From Trichothermofontia sp964536415 (lineage in GTDB: Bacteria > Cyanobacteriota > Cyanobacteriia > B231), in the NCBI GenBank assembly GCA_964536415.1, contig CAZHXN010000019.1, positions 1 to 55,569 of the forward strand: a stretch of DNA of 55,569 bases, read 5' to 3'. The notes below the pieces were generated by a model. It saw only the letters and a list, made by a program, of their open reading frames with translations, was not told where the DNA came from and did not search any database. Every line of letters starts with the position of its first letter. The stretch's first letter is position 1. Both the position numbers and the translations under genes were made by a program. Below, in pieces: positions 25,042 to 34,162 of this stretch.

Positions 25042-25259
25042 GTTTGCCAGCATCTCTGTCCTTAGCAGGATGACTTCGGTGGGAACCGTAGGAAGCTTTA
25101 CGCCCTGGTTACTCACCATGGGTTGATAACCCTCCCCACTAAAAATACCTTTTTTCGGCATCGTCACACATGTATCGAATCCATGCGGATTTGATCGGTA
25201 TCTTGCGCTTGATTTTTCTGGCTGTAGTTGTAAAGTCCTAATGTAGGGGTTTAGCGATC
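25042..25259 (+). promoter_or_regulatory. Structured 5' leader, candidate cis-regulatory RNA
   Basis: Several stems can be drawn by eye. GTCCT/AGGAT lies at about 25058-25071. CTTCGGT pairs with ACC plus GAAG (25074-25095) around a GGGA loop, with a GTAG bulge. CCC-TGGT pairs with ACCA-GGG (25103-25122). GGGTT pairs with AACCC (25120-25132). The last two stems compete for the same GGG at 25120-25122, so they are mutually exclusive, a feature of switching leaders. I cannot match it to a named riboswitch class. AGGGG at about 25246 is a plausible ribosome-binding site for the GTG at 25260. Confidence 0.4.
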
Positions 25260-28200
25260 GTGACTTCCTTAGCGCCTTCTACCTCCCTGGTTATTATCGA
25301 TGCCTCGATCTATGACTACGCCAGCCTAGTGGCTGGTTTAAAATCAGGTACCGAGGTTGTCATTCTTGATCCCAACCAAGATGGGGTAGTGCAAATCACG
25401 GCAGCGCTGCAGGGCCGGACGGGAATTGACAGCCTGCAAATTATTTCCCACGGGGCCGCTGGGCTGGTTCAGCTAGGCAACACGATCCTCAATGCCCAAA
25501 CGTTGCCAACCTATGCGGAACAATTGCAGCAATGGGGCCTCTCCCTCAGCGACCACGCTGATATTCTTTTCCTTGGTTGTAATGTGGCTGCCGGGGAGAT
25601 TGGCGTTCGTTTTGTTGAACAACTGGCGCACCTGACAGGTGCTGATATTGCCGCTTCTGATAACCTGACGGGTGCCTCCCATCTAGGGGGGGATTGGGAT
25701 CTAGAAGTTACGAAAGGGGAAATTGAAAGTTCACTAGCGTTCGATCGTCATTTTCTCGACATCTACAACAACCTTTTACCGATACCCATCACCAGCCTCA
25801 TTACCGCCTATCAGGATCTCATAGACAATCAAACCAGTTTCTCCAGCCCTGGTGCTAGCCCAGGTAGTTTCTCGGCGACTACAACCTACACATTTAACGC
25901 TCCAGTTGGTACAGGCAACAATCTCCAAGTCTCTGGCTTCGTCAATGCGGGAAACACCTTCGATGTCATTGGCATCGTCGATCAAATTCAGTTTCGACGG
26001 GTGACTAATTCGGTTGCCACTGACATTAACCGCCAGATTATTTGGTATGAGGAACAAAGCCAGGCAGGTACTACCTTCAACCTACGGCCCAGCTACGCTT
26101 CGTCAATGGGGCAGGCCCTCCTAGGGATCAATATTAACCGGGGAACCGATAACATTTTTACGAATCAGGGTAATGGAGATGGTAATAACAACAATATCGA
26201 ACGGGTTGATTTTCTCAGCCCTTCTGGCATCACTGCACCCAGTACTACTGCCGGTTTAGCCGACATTGGTTTCCTGGTCCTAGAGCGAGGTGGCAATGAC
26301 CGGTTCGGGATTGCACCAATCCTGGCCGTGGACGGTGCTGGCAACCCAACTGCCTACGGTACCCCTATCAATGTAACAATTGGTTTCTGGGGCGACACAA
26401 GCATTGGCATCATAACGGATGTCCTCCGGCAAGATCCCAGTGTTAACCCAGATCCTCGTATCTCTGCCCGTGTTATTAATCAAAATATCCACTCGATCTT
26501 TTTCCCGTTCAGTGATTTAGGGATCACGGCAAGTCAGACGTTTTACGGCTACTCGCTTTTTGCGGGCGATACCGTCGATCGGGTGTTGGCATCGGGTGAT
26601 CCGAATAACCTAGTTAATGTCAACACCACCTTCTTCCCAACAAATACTACAGAGGCGGCTGGTGGCGGTTTAGATTTGGTTGCCAGTGGGGCCATTTTCG
26701 CTAGGGGAATCACAATTCCAACCACTGCTGATTTAAGCATTACCAAGACCGATAATCCTGATCCAGTTCTACCAGGAGGATTGCTGACCTACACGATTGT
26801 GGCCAGTAACGCTGGGCCGAATTCAATCATCAACGGTACTATCAGCGACACCTTTCCCCCAGGACTGACAAGTATCAGTTGGACTGCCACTAGCACGAAT
26901 AGTGATGGCTTTGAGGCCAGTGGTACGGGCAATATCAACGACACCGGCATCCAGATGCCTATCGGAGGGACCATCACCTACACCGTGATTGGTAGTGTTT
27001 CATCCACAGTTACCCCTGGCAGCACTCTAACTAATGTCGCTACCATCACCTCAGGGACGAGTGATCCCAATCCAAGCAACAACACCACTACCCAGCCAAC
27101 GAGCGTCAACCTGCCAGCTGACCTGAGCGTCATCAAGACGGATGCCCCTGACCCGGCTAGTGCCGGTGGGTNNNNNNNNNNNNNNNNNNNNNNNNNNNNN
27201 NNNNNNNNNNNNNNNNNNNNNNNNNNNNNNNNNNNNNNNNNNNNNNNNNNNNNNNNNNNNNNNNNNNNNNNTAACCAACACCGCTAGTATTACTGCCAGT
27301 GTTAGTGACCCCACGCCGGGTAACAACACCAGTCCGCAGGAGACGACGATTAGCACCACCGCTGACCTGAGCGTCATCAAGACGGATGCCCCTGACCCGG
27401 CTAGTGCCGGTGGGTTGCTCACCTACACGATCATCGCCAGCAATTTGGGGGCGGGCACGGTTACGGATGCCACCGTCAGTGATACCTTCCCAACGGGTTT
27501 GAGCGGCGTCAGTTGGACGGCGGTTGGTAGTGGCAGTGGCTTTGAGAGCAGTGGCACCGGCAACATCAGCGATACCGGCATCACGCTGTCTCCTGGTCAG
27601 GCGATTACCTACACCGTCATTGGTAGCCTTGACTCCAGCCTGGGGGATGGCACCGTCTTAACCAACACCGCTAGTATTACTGCCAGTGTTAGTGACCCCA
27701 CGCCGGGTAACAATACCAGTCCGCAGGAGACGACGATTAGTGGTGGACCTCGGCTAACTGCTCTGAAGGAGGCATTTCTAGCCCAAGACCTGAATGGCAA
27801 TGGCTTGGCTGATCCAGGAGATGTCCTGCAATATGTCATTACTGTTGCCAATGCAGCAACCGCGCCCGCACCGGCGACCGGCGTAATTTTCACGGATGCT
27901 TTGCCAACGAATACAGTTTATGTCCCGGCTAGTTTGGCCATTATCAGTGGCGCGAATGCAGGGGCAAAAACTGATCTGAGTGGTGATGATCAGGCTGAAT
28001 TTACCGGTAGCCTAACGTTCCGATTGGGAACGGGGGCTAATGCTACGCTAGGGGGCACACTTGCACCAGGGGCATCCACCCAGTTGCGTTTCCAAGTGAC
28101 GATCGCTACTAGTGCTGAACCTGGAACAACGATCGAAAACCAGGGAACGATAACGGGGGGTAACTTCCCGCCAATCCTTACGGACAATCCCAGACAACCG

Positions 28201-29157
28201 GGTAGCACTGATCCCACAACCGTTGAGGTAGGCAGTCGTGTGCCGCCTAGTGAGGGTGGAGGTGGCATCCCCCCGATCGCGCCACCGATCGACGGTGAAA
28301 CCCCAGGGCTACCCCCGATCGTGCCACCCCCAGACGACAACCAGGGAGATATCTCCGGCAACACCACCGATCCCAACTGTACAGAGTGTTGTCAGCGAGG
28401 CGAGTTTCTGCGCGGGACCGAGCTACCCAACCGGATCTTTGCGACCCCTGACAGCGACACGATCTTCGGTTGGGACGGCGACGACTCCCTGCATGGCCTT
28501 GACTGTGATGACGACATCTACGGCGGGCGCGGGAACGACTTGCAGTTTGGTAATCGGGGCTTCGACTATCTAGAAGGTAACGAAGGGGACGATAGCCTCT
28601 ACGGCGGCAAGGATAATGACACCCTGCGCGGGGGAGAAGGCAATGACCTCCTCAATGGCAACCGCAACAATGACACCCTATATGGTGACAACGGGGATGA
28701 CATTCTCTATGGCGGTAAGGGGCATGACCAACTGATTGGCGGTCGTGGCAACGACTCCCTCAATGGCGACAACGGGGATGACATTTTGACAGGGGTTGAG
28801 ATTTTCCCCAACACCGAGCCTGCGGGCGTCGGCGAAATTGATACCCTCACCGGTGGCGGTGGTCGCGATGTCTTTGACCTGGGCGATCGCCTGCGGGTCT
28901 TCTATCGGGGTAGGGGGGCCACTGACTATGCCCTGATCACCGACTTCAATCCGGGCGAAGACTTTATCCGTCTTCAGGCTGGCCAGAACTATAGCGTGGG
29001 ACCTGCCCCTGAGGGCAGTCCGCCTGGTTTGGGTATTTTTGTCGATGGGGGTGAACTGATCGGGATCGTTGAGGGCAACCTAGAACCGGATCAGATCATT
29101 GCGCGTTTCCTGTACGTGCAGCCCTCTGGACAGACGACCGCCAACAACACGGTATAG
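25260..29157 (+). CDS. Giant surface protein: DUF4347, DUF11 repeats, RTX calcium-binding repeats (one gene across an assembly gap)
   Basis: GTG start at 25260. Residues about 8-165 form a DUF4347 domain (LQIISHGAAG, ADILFLGCNVAAGE). A region of about 300 residues is unrecognised. At least three DUF11 domains follow, the later ones near-identical 129-residue repeats, then a more divergent DUF11-like domain (from about 27748), a Pro-rich linker, and six or more RTX nonapeptides (GGxGNDxLxG type, about 28430-28790). No N-terminal signal peptide is seen; type I export through a C-terminal signal is likely. The 100-N placeholder puts the two halves out of phase. If the missing DNA is 243 bp, the remainder of one 387-bp unit, or that plus whole units, they join in one frame, giving 1346 residues for a single unit. 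Likely a secreted calcium-binding adhesin or sheath protein. Confidence 0.85.
27117..27743. repeat. 387-bp tandem repeat encoding DUF11 domains
   Basis: The segment starting GCTGACCTGAGCGTCATCAA occurs at 27117 and 27361, and that starting TAACCAACACCGCTAGTATT at 27272 and 27659. The second pair is exactly 387 bp apart, which equals 129 codons. The DNA copies are virtually identical, showing recent duplication or gene conversion. The assembly gap lies in the first copy. Confidence 0.9.
27172..27271. other. 100-N scaffold gap inside the DUF11 repeat
   Basis: Placeholder gap. From the 387-bp period, the missing DNA should be 243 bp or 243 plus a multiple of 387 bp. Either restores a single reading frame across the gene. 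Confidence 0.9.
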
Positions 29158-29167
29158 GTTGAAGTGG

Positions 29168-29289
29168 CTGGGAGCATCCCAGTTTGGTAACAGGCAGCCC
29201 TGATTTGCCGACCCCTTTGTTCTGCCCCCCTGGCCCCCCGCAAACGGGGGGTGGGCAAAGGGAAACCGGATACATTCCCTAGTCTTGGG
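29168..29289. mobile_element. MITE-like element, family A, right end truncated
   Basis: Begins CTGGGAGCATCCCAGTTTGG, contains the CCCCCCGCAAACGGGGGG palindrome, and fades out at the stop of the CNNM gene. It separates the convergent RTX and CNNM genes and may form a terminator hairpin. Confidence 0.5.
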
Positions 29290-29291
29290 GG

Positions 29292-30338
29292 CTAGCGGGC
29301 AACGCCGGGTTCGAGCAAGTTGAGGAGGCGTTGATGGCGGCGGCGAGCCGCCTCCTGGAGATCGATGATGCGATCGGTTTCATCGACAATCTCACCCGTC
29401 AACACCTCCAGGACATCTTCTAGGGTGATTACCCCTGCGACGACGCCATACTCATCCAGCACCACCGCAATATGTTCACGGGAACTGAGGAATTCCTGGA
29501 GAAGCTTATCCACCCGCACCGTTTCCGGGACAAAGCGCACCGGACGGGTCAATGTAGCGATTTTGCGATTAACCTGCCCCTCCACTAGGCCAGCCATCAG
29601 TTCACTCTTGAGCACAACCCCCAGCACATCATCGAGCGAGTCGCCAATCACGATCATGCGGGAGTGCTGGGAGGCAATCACAGGCCATTTCGCTTCCGCT
29701 AAGGTGAGGTCACCGCGAATGTGGGTAATGGTGACGCGGGGAGACATCAGATCCGCAGCAATCATGTCATTCAGGTGAAACACCCGCTGGATGATTTCAG
29801 CTTCCCCTTCTTCGAGGATGCCCTCCTGGCGGCCAATTTTCGCGAGAAATTGAATTTCCGCCTCGTTGGTTGTGAAGCGTTGTTTCCCCCGTGTGAAGGG
29901 AGCCGTTACCCACTCGATCGCCCACACCAGCGGCAACATCAGCACCGTCAGCCCCCTGAGGGGTAAAGCGGCTAGGAGCGCGATCGGTTCGGCATAACGT
30001 TCCCCGATCGTCTTGGGCAGGATTTCCCCAAAAACAATGATTAAAAACGTTAAAACCCCAGAGAAAACCCCCAACCAGGCATCGCCCAATATCGAGGTTG
30101 CCAGATGACCGATGACAATACTGCCAACAATATTAAAGATATTATTCAGCACCACGATCGTGGCGATCGGGCGATTAATTTTTTCACGGATCGCCAGCAG
30201 AGCGATCGCCGCGAGTTTGCGGGACTGGGCGAGTTGCTGCACCTTAATCAGGGGCACCGAGAGCAGGGCGGTCTCAATCCCGGAACACAGGGCTGAACCC
30301 AGCAACACGATCGCAACTACTGTCAGTAGCTCAAACAT
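29292..30338 (-). CDS. CNNM/CorC (HlyC) family membrane protein with CBS pair
   Basis: 348 residues. The N-terminal DUF21/CNNM domain has about four hydrophobic helices with SGIETALLSVP, VVLNNIFNIVGS and FGEILPKTIGERY, all diagnostic. A CBS pair (about 200-320) follows with MSPRVTITHI and AVVLDEYGVVAGVITLEDVLEVLTGEI. The usual C-terminal CorC_HlyC domain is absent, so this is a short form. Family members are linked to magnesium/cobalt or sodium handling. ATG start. Confidence 0.93.
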   Translation of the reverse strand: MFELLTVVAIVLLGSALCSGIETALLSVPLIKVQQLAQSRKLAAIALLAIREKINRPIATIVVLNNIFNIVGSIVIGHLATSILGDAWLGVFSGVLTFLIIVFGEILPKTIGERYAEPIALLAALPLRGLTVLMLPLVWAIEWVTAPFTRGKQRFTTNEAEIQFLAKIGRQEGILEEGEAEIIQRVFHLNDMIAADLMSPRVTITHIRGDLTLAEAKWPVIASQHSRMIVIGDSLDDVLGVVLKSELMAGLVEGQVNRKIATLTRPVRFVPETVRVDKLLQEFLSSREHIAVVLDEYGVVAGVITLEDVLEVLTGEIVDETDRIIDLQEAARRRHQRLLNLLEPGVAR

Positions 30339-30725
30339 ACGATCCCCACGGCGGGGAATAGATCTCCTTGCAGGCTAGATGGAAAAACACTCGTTGCCGT
30401 GCCTGGCGTTCTCTAAACCTCAATGCCTGAGGCCAGGGAAAATCATTATCGGGAATGCCAGACACGGATCAGTCAGTATCAGGTTAAAAAACAGAACCGT
30501 CAAACACACTGTTCCCCTATGATGGCCCATTTCCCCTAAGCTGGGCCAGGGGATTAGCCACAGGGGCAATGCCCCTTTGACGACGCATGGGATGCGATTC
30601 ACCAACGGCTTCACGCCGTTATTGCCGATCGCTACTATCCACTCTAGATCACGGGAACCGATCAATTGTGTTTTAGTTGACCTTTCTAACCAGCAGACAG
30701 GCGAATCCTGAGGAAGCCACACCTG
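30339..30725. other. Intergenic region with small palindromes, no intact gene
   Basis: Contains GGAAAATCATTATCGGGAAT-type sequence, the hairpin AGGGGCAATGCCCCT near 30562, and GCGATTCACCAACGGCTTCA followed by CGCCGTTATTGCC. A 100-codon minus-strand frame (30420-30722) looks like translated repeat DNA rather than a protein. Probably a decayed repeat or insertion remnant. Confidence 0.4.
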
Positions 30726-30907
30726 TTAGCAAGCGAAGACGTGTGCCAGATCAATCTCAACATCTGGAAACGCCAGGGGTGGAATTCTCCCTGTGGTTAA
30801 ATGCTGAATGAGTTGATAATCGCCATCACAGGACTGGCGATACACCATCAGTTCTGCCGCCCGTAGGTTCACAACCCAATAATCGGCAACCCGTAATCGC
30901 CCTGTTC
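30726..30907 (-). pseudogene. Uma2-family nuclease remnant (C-terminal fragment)
   Basis: The minus strand reads LRVADYWVVNLRAAELMVYR, then DGDYQLIQHLTTGRIPPLAF, then PDVEIDLAHVF and a stop at 30726. This matches the C-terminal third of Uma2 (DUF820) PD-(D/E)XK endonucleases, which are very abundant in cyanobacteria. Everything upstream, including the catalytic core, is gone: the fragment begins directly after the tldE stop codon. It is a truncated remnant with no plausible start. Confidence 0.7.
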
Positions 30908-30908
30908 C

Positions 30909-32243
30909 CTAATCATCCTCCGTGTGACGGCCCGTCACCGATAATCCCCCCACAATCAACGAAGGCGTATAGCAGGCCCCATTCCATTCCGCATCCCCGC
31001 CCAGCTTGATCACCTGCTTCAACGCCGTATACACATTGCCCGACACCATCGTGTCCTTAATCCGGCCCAGAATTTCCCCTCGATGCACCCGATACCCCAG
31101 ATCCACATTGATCGAAAACTCGCCCGAAATCCCCGCCCCGCCCCCCAAAATCTGGTCAACAATAATACCGTCGTCCATGCTGGCAATCAATTCATGGAGC
31201 GATTGCCCCGGCTGGTCAGCGATCGCCCCCCCCGGCTTCACTAATAAATTAAATATCCCCGGCGTCGGATAACTCCCTAATCCCGGTCGAAATCCATTGC
31301 CCGTGGTCCCACTGCCCAAGGCACGCCCCATCCGGTGATCGGTATAAAACAATTGCAAAATGCCATCTCGGATAAAAGTAATCGGGCGTGTGGGGACTCC
31401 CTCATCATCAAAGGGACAGCTAAAGGGGCCTTCCAGCGGAGATTGCATCAGCGTAATACTATCGGCAATAATCGGCATCCCTAGGCGATCGCTCCAGGGG
31501 GACGCCCGCTCCACCACCTGTTTCCCATTGAGGGCCGCCTGCACCGTACCCCAAAGCATATCGGCAGCCTTGGCCGTAAACAACACGGGCAGGCGTTTGC
31601 TCGGCGCGATCGCCGTTTGCCGTGCCCAGTCTAGGCGTTGCACAATTTGGTGAGCGAGGGTCACCGGATCGAGGCTCCCCCGCTGGGTTTGGCCGTCAGA
31701 GACATTCAAAAAATCGTCTCCCCGCACCCAGTCCGCTGACAGATAGCCACTGAGGGTAATATCGGTATAGCTGCAATCCAGCCCCTTTGAGTTCAACAAG
31801 CGGGTGGTTTCCGATTCACATTCCCACTCCGCATGACAAATCGCCTCCGCGTAGGACTCGCGCACAAGGGCGATCGCAGTTTCGCCCCAGGTGATCAATT
31901 GTTGGACATCCACCGCCTCGCCCAGATCGGGATACTGGGTCACACTGCCGGGGGTGAGGTCAATGATTTCGGGTTCGTTTAAATCACTGAGGGCGATCGC
32001 GCGATCGACCAGCACTTGCTTGGCCACGCAACCATATGCCACAGCCAGACCTGGTTGACCATTGCGCCAGACGCGGAGGGCGGTTCCCTCACTTTCCGTC
32101 ACCTCAATCTGTTTGAGACGATTGGCCTCAAAGAAGAGGGGGCGTGAGAAGGACTGGCTCTGAAACACTTCGGCTGCCTCAGCACCAGACCGGGCTGCTA
32201 ACTCAATTAACTGCTCCGCCAGGGAGTCGGGTTTAGCATTCAT
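30909..32243 (-). CDS. tldE: TldE/PmbA family metalloprotease subunit
   Basis: 444 residues, ATG at 32243. TldE pairs with TldD in a heterodimeric protease that trims unfolded or RiPP-type peptides. Family features are the N-terminal VTESEGTALRVW strand, the repeated beta-strands around GTTGNGFRPGLGSYPTPGIFN, and the C-terminal GGGAGISGEFSINVDLGYRVHRGEILGRIKDTMVSGN. It lacks the HExxxH zinc motif, as expected for TldE. The partner tldD is in this window (37939), about 6 kb away on the other strand. Confidence 0.93.
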   Translation of the reverse strand: MNAKPDSLAEQLIELAARSGAEAAEVFQSQSFSRPLFFEANRLKQIEVTESEGTALRVWRNGQPGLAVAYGCVAKQVLVDRAIALSDLNEPEIIDLTPGSVTQYPDLGEAVDVQQLITWGETAIALVRESYAEAICHAEWECESETTRLLNSKGLDCSYTDITLSGYLSADWVRGDDFLNVSDGQTQRGSLDPVTLAHQIVQRLDWARQTAIAPSKRLPVLFTAKAADMLWGTVQAALNGKQVVERASPWSDRLGMPIIADSITLMQSPLEGPFSCPFDDEGVPTRPITFIRDGILQLFYTDHRMGRALGSGTTGNGFRPGLGSYPTPGIFNLLVKPGGAIADQPGQSLHELIASMDDGIIVDQILGGGAGISGEFSINVDLGYRVHRGEILGRIKDTMVSGNVYTALKQVIKLGGDAEWNGACYTPSLIVGGLSVTGRHTEDD

Positions 32244-32312
32244 GGATGTAGGGGAATCATTTCTCCTAAGGAACGCGACGCCAACAGCAGGGCAACACGT
32301 CCTGAAGTTAAT

Positions 32313-33176
32313 TTACGGCAAATCGAGGGTCTGAAGGAGCCAAAACCCAGCAAAGGCTTCTGACTGGGGACCCGACTGGACGGCAAGGAAATGCACATTT
32401 TGGGCATCTTTTTTGCCGATTTCAAAAGTTTGCGCTTCTTGTTGAGAGGTGGCATCGCGGAGGGAGACCAACAACCATTGATCGCTGGCCCCAGTTTGCA
32501 ACACTAAGCTGGTTGGTGGGGTCCCTTCAGCTTGGAGGCTGGCGACCTCAAGGCCGGACATCCAGGCCGCTAGGGGAAGTGCCCGTGTGGAGTAGATAAT
32601 CAAGCCGGGAATGGGGGTATCGGGGGCCAGATCAACCAGGGACAGGGGAAATACTTCACCAAAGTCGATCGCCCAATCGGCCATATCAGCAAAGGCCGCC
32701 GCTGCCAGCGTGACAAAGCGCCACTGTTCCCCCCGCAGGGCATCGGGTAGGCGTTGAGCGCTCCCCGATTGCATTTGGACAGAGGGGGATTGGCCCGGTT
32801 GGTAGCCCGGTTGTTGGGGATAAAAATCGATTTCGCGCTGTTTTAACCAGGCCCAGAGCGCAAACGTCCGCCGACTCGCGATCGCGGGAAGATTAAGCTC
32901 CCCGCAGGCACGGGTGATCATGTTTGTCATCTGCCGCCGAAAGAAGCGGATCTTATCGGGGGGCTGCTCAGCCTTGGCGATCGCTGCTGCTAGGGCCTCT
33001 TGCAGCCAGATGGAGTTAACCTGGCTGCTATCGCAGAATTGACTATAGCGAAATAGAGTGTCCAGGGAACGGTTGGGGGCGAGGGGACTTTCGCACACCA
33101 GCATTTCCCAGCGTTTTTTATTGTTCTCATCCACAATCGGGCGTGAATAGAAGTCCAGTTCCCAGATGGTATTCAT
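32313..33176 (-). CDS. Tab2/Atab2-like RNA-binding protein
   Basis: 287 residues from the ATG at 33176 (MNTIWELDFYSRPI). A longer frame to 33311 exists, but that stretch is translated repeat DNA (33201-33230). The N-terminal WELDFYSRPIVDENNKKRWEMLVCES and the central KIRFFRRQMTNMITRACGEL are hallmarks of the Tab2/Atab2 family (DUF1092). Plastid Tab2 binds the psaB 5' UTR and is needed for its translation, so a role in photosystem I expression is inferred for this homologue. Upstream of tldE's start by 69 bp on the same strand, so the two could be co-transcribed. Confidence 0.92.
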   Translation of the reverse strand: MNTIWELDFYSRPIVDENNKKRWEMLVCESPLAPNRSLDTLFRYSQFCDSSQVNSIWLQEALAAAIAKAEQPPDKIRFFRRQMTNMITRACGELNLPAIASRRTFALWAWLKQREIDFYPQQPGYQPGQSPSVQMQSGSAQRLPDALRGEQWRFVTLAAAAFADMADWAIDFGEVFPLSLVDLAPDTPIPGLIIYSTRALPLAAWMSGLEVASLQAEGTPPTSLVLQTGASDQWLLVSLRDATSQQEAQTFEIGKKDAQNVHFLAVQSGPQSEAFAGFWLLQTLDLP

Positions 33177-33200
33177 GCAAGGTTGCGAGTAGGTTACGCA

Positions 33201-33230
33201 TGTCTCCGGTGGAGACACTCTGCGATCGCA
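33201..33230. repeat. Dispersed 31-bp element upstream of the Tab2 gene
   Basis: TGTCTCCGGTGGAGACACTC followed by TGCGATCGCA; diverged copy of the 2140-2170 family. It lies 25 bp before the chosen start codon. Confidence 0.5.
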
Positions 33231-33505
33231 TGACGCCTCCCAAGAAGCATCAATGACGACCGCATTTAGAAGCGTACAGTTTTTAGGTACCGGGAAGGTA
33301 GGTATACGCACGATCGCCAGGGGGGAAGGACTGGCGCAGAGACTCGCGGCCCTGCCGATCTCACCCCTTCACCGCCGCGCCCCTCCGCAAGCGCCTCCTA
33401 TTTATCGTCTGGACCATAGTTTTCAGCCCGTGGCGTTACTCTAGCCAGGAACTGCTAAACCATCCCACATTCAGATCCTGACTGACCCAGACCTGCTAAG
33501 CAGGT

Positions 33506-33725
33506 GGGTGTCATTAAATCGAAGACCCTCATCCCCTAACCCCTTATCCCAAGCTGGGAGAAAGGGGACTGAATCTCGCTGTTTGTAGTGCTGGCTTTAG
33601 CCAGCAGCAACGACTAAAGTTGTTCCCATTCTCCCAAGCCGGGGGCAGGGAGACCGATCGCGCTCCCCTTGCCCCACCCCCCCGTTTGCGGGGGGCCAGA
33701 GGGGCTGGGCTGGGGTGAGGGCAAT
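33506..33725. mobile_element. MITE-like element, family B, inverted and carrying a nested insertion
   Basis: Reads as the reverse complement of 21665-21800: GGGTGTCATTAAATCGAAGA then CCCTCATCCCC at the left and GGGGTGAGGGCAAT at the right. A copy of the GGCTTTAGCC palindromic element is inserted at 33581-33623, and a 31-bp element abuts at 33724. The whole 33177-33889 interval between the Tab2 and small membrane protein genes is thus a repeat cluster without a supported gene. Confidence 0.65.
33581..33623. repeat. Nested copy of the GGCTTTAGCC palindromic element
   Basis: GTTTGTAGTGCTGGCTTTAG then CCAGCAGCAACGACTAAAGT; third copy of the 50-bp element at 21836 and 21905, slightly diverged and shortened at the right. 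Confidence 0.7.
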
Positions 33726-33753
33726 TCTCCTGCGGCGACGCTGCGCGAACGGC
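33724..33753. repeat. Dispersed 31-bp element abutting a family B element
   Basis: ATTCTCCTGCGGCGACGCTG followed by CGCGAACGGC, one of the best-conserved copies. It directly joins the end of the family B element at 33725. Confidence 0.65.
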
Positions 33754-33889
33754 AACCCTTCCGTTTAATGAGCGCGGTCTACTTAGTGTCCTGTCCTACT
33801 CGGTTCAATCTGTTATTTCTTCTAGCCACTCAACTAGGCAATCCATTGGGAGAGGTTCAACCCTTAGAAGCCATCCCACAGACAGCCTC

Positions 33890-34081
33890 TTAGGTATCCT
33901 GGGCTTTCTCACGCAGCCCCAAACCAACAATCTCCATCATCAACGCCACGCCGACATAACCCGGTCGTAGGCTCTTCATCGCCAACCGCCCCGTTGACAT
34001 CCCAATCCCCCCCACAAGCAGCAGCACGATCCCCGCCACTGCTAGGGTTGATCCTAATTTCGCATCCGTTTGCTTGTTCAT
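33890..34081 (-). CDS. Small two-helix membrane protein, unknown function
   Basis: 63 residues from the ATG at 34081 (MNKQTDAKLGS). Two hydrophobic segments, TLAVAGIVLLLVGGIGMS and YVGVALMMEIVGLGL, are separated by a short basic loop (RLAMKSLRP), predicting a helical hairpin. The 27-residue upstream in-frame extension is not needed. No named family recognised; the clean hydrophobicity pattern and normal codon use support it as real. Confidence 0.55.
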   Translation of the reverse strand: MNKQTDAKLGSTLAVAGIVLLLVGGIGMSTGRLAMKSLRPGYVGVALMMEIVGLGLREKAQDT

Positions 34082-34162
34082 ATTGCTGGCTAACAACCTG
34101 CTAACGCTAGGAGAGTCCACAGGATCAGACTCGATGACTCGTTGGATGCCAATTTGCTGCAA

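Noticed and set aside
24853..25065. 70-codon ORF before the DUF4347 gene
   Set aside because: Overlaps the promoter and leader, has no ribosome-binding site and no recognisable protein features.
25042..25259. c-di-GMP class I riboswitch upstream of the RTX gene
   Set aside because: Some short resemblance near GGTTAC, but the conserved receptor and core segments are missing.
30420..30722. 100-codon minus-strand ORF after the CNNM gene
   Set aside because: Contains hairpin repeats in its DNA and no protein-like domain; looks like a repeat remnant.
33253..33444. 63-codon ORF between the Tab2 gene and the repeat cluster
   Set aside because: No start signal, no family resemblance, and it partly overlaps repeat-derived sequence.
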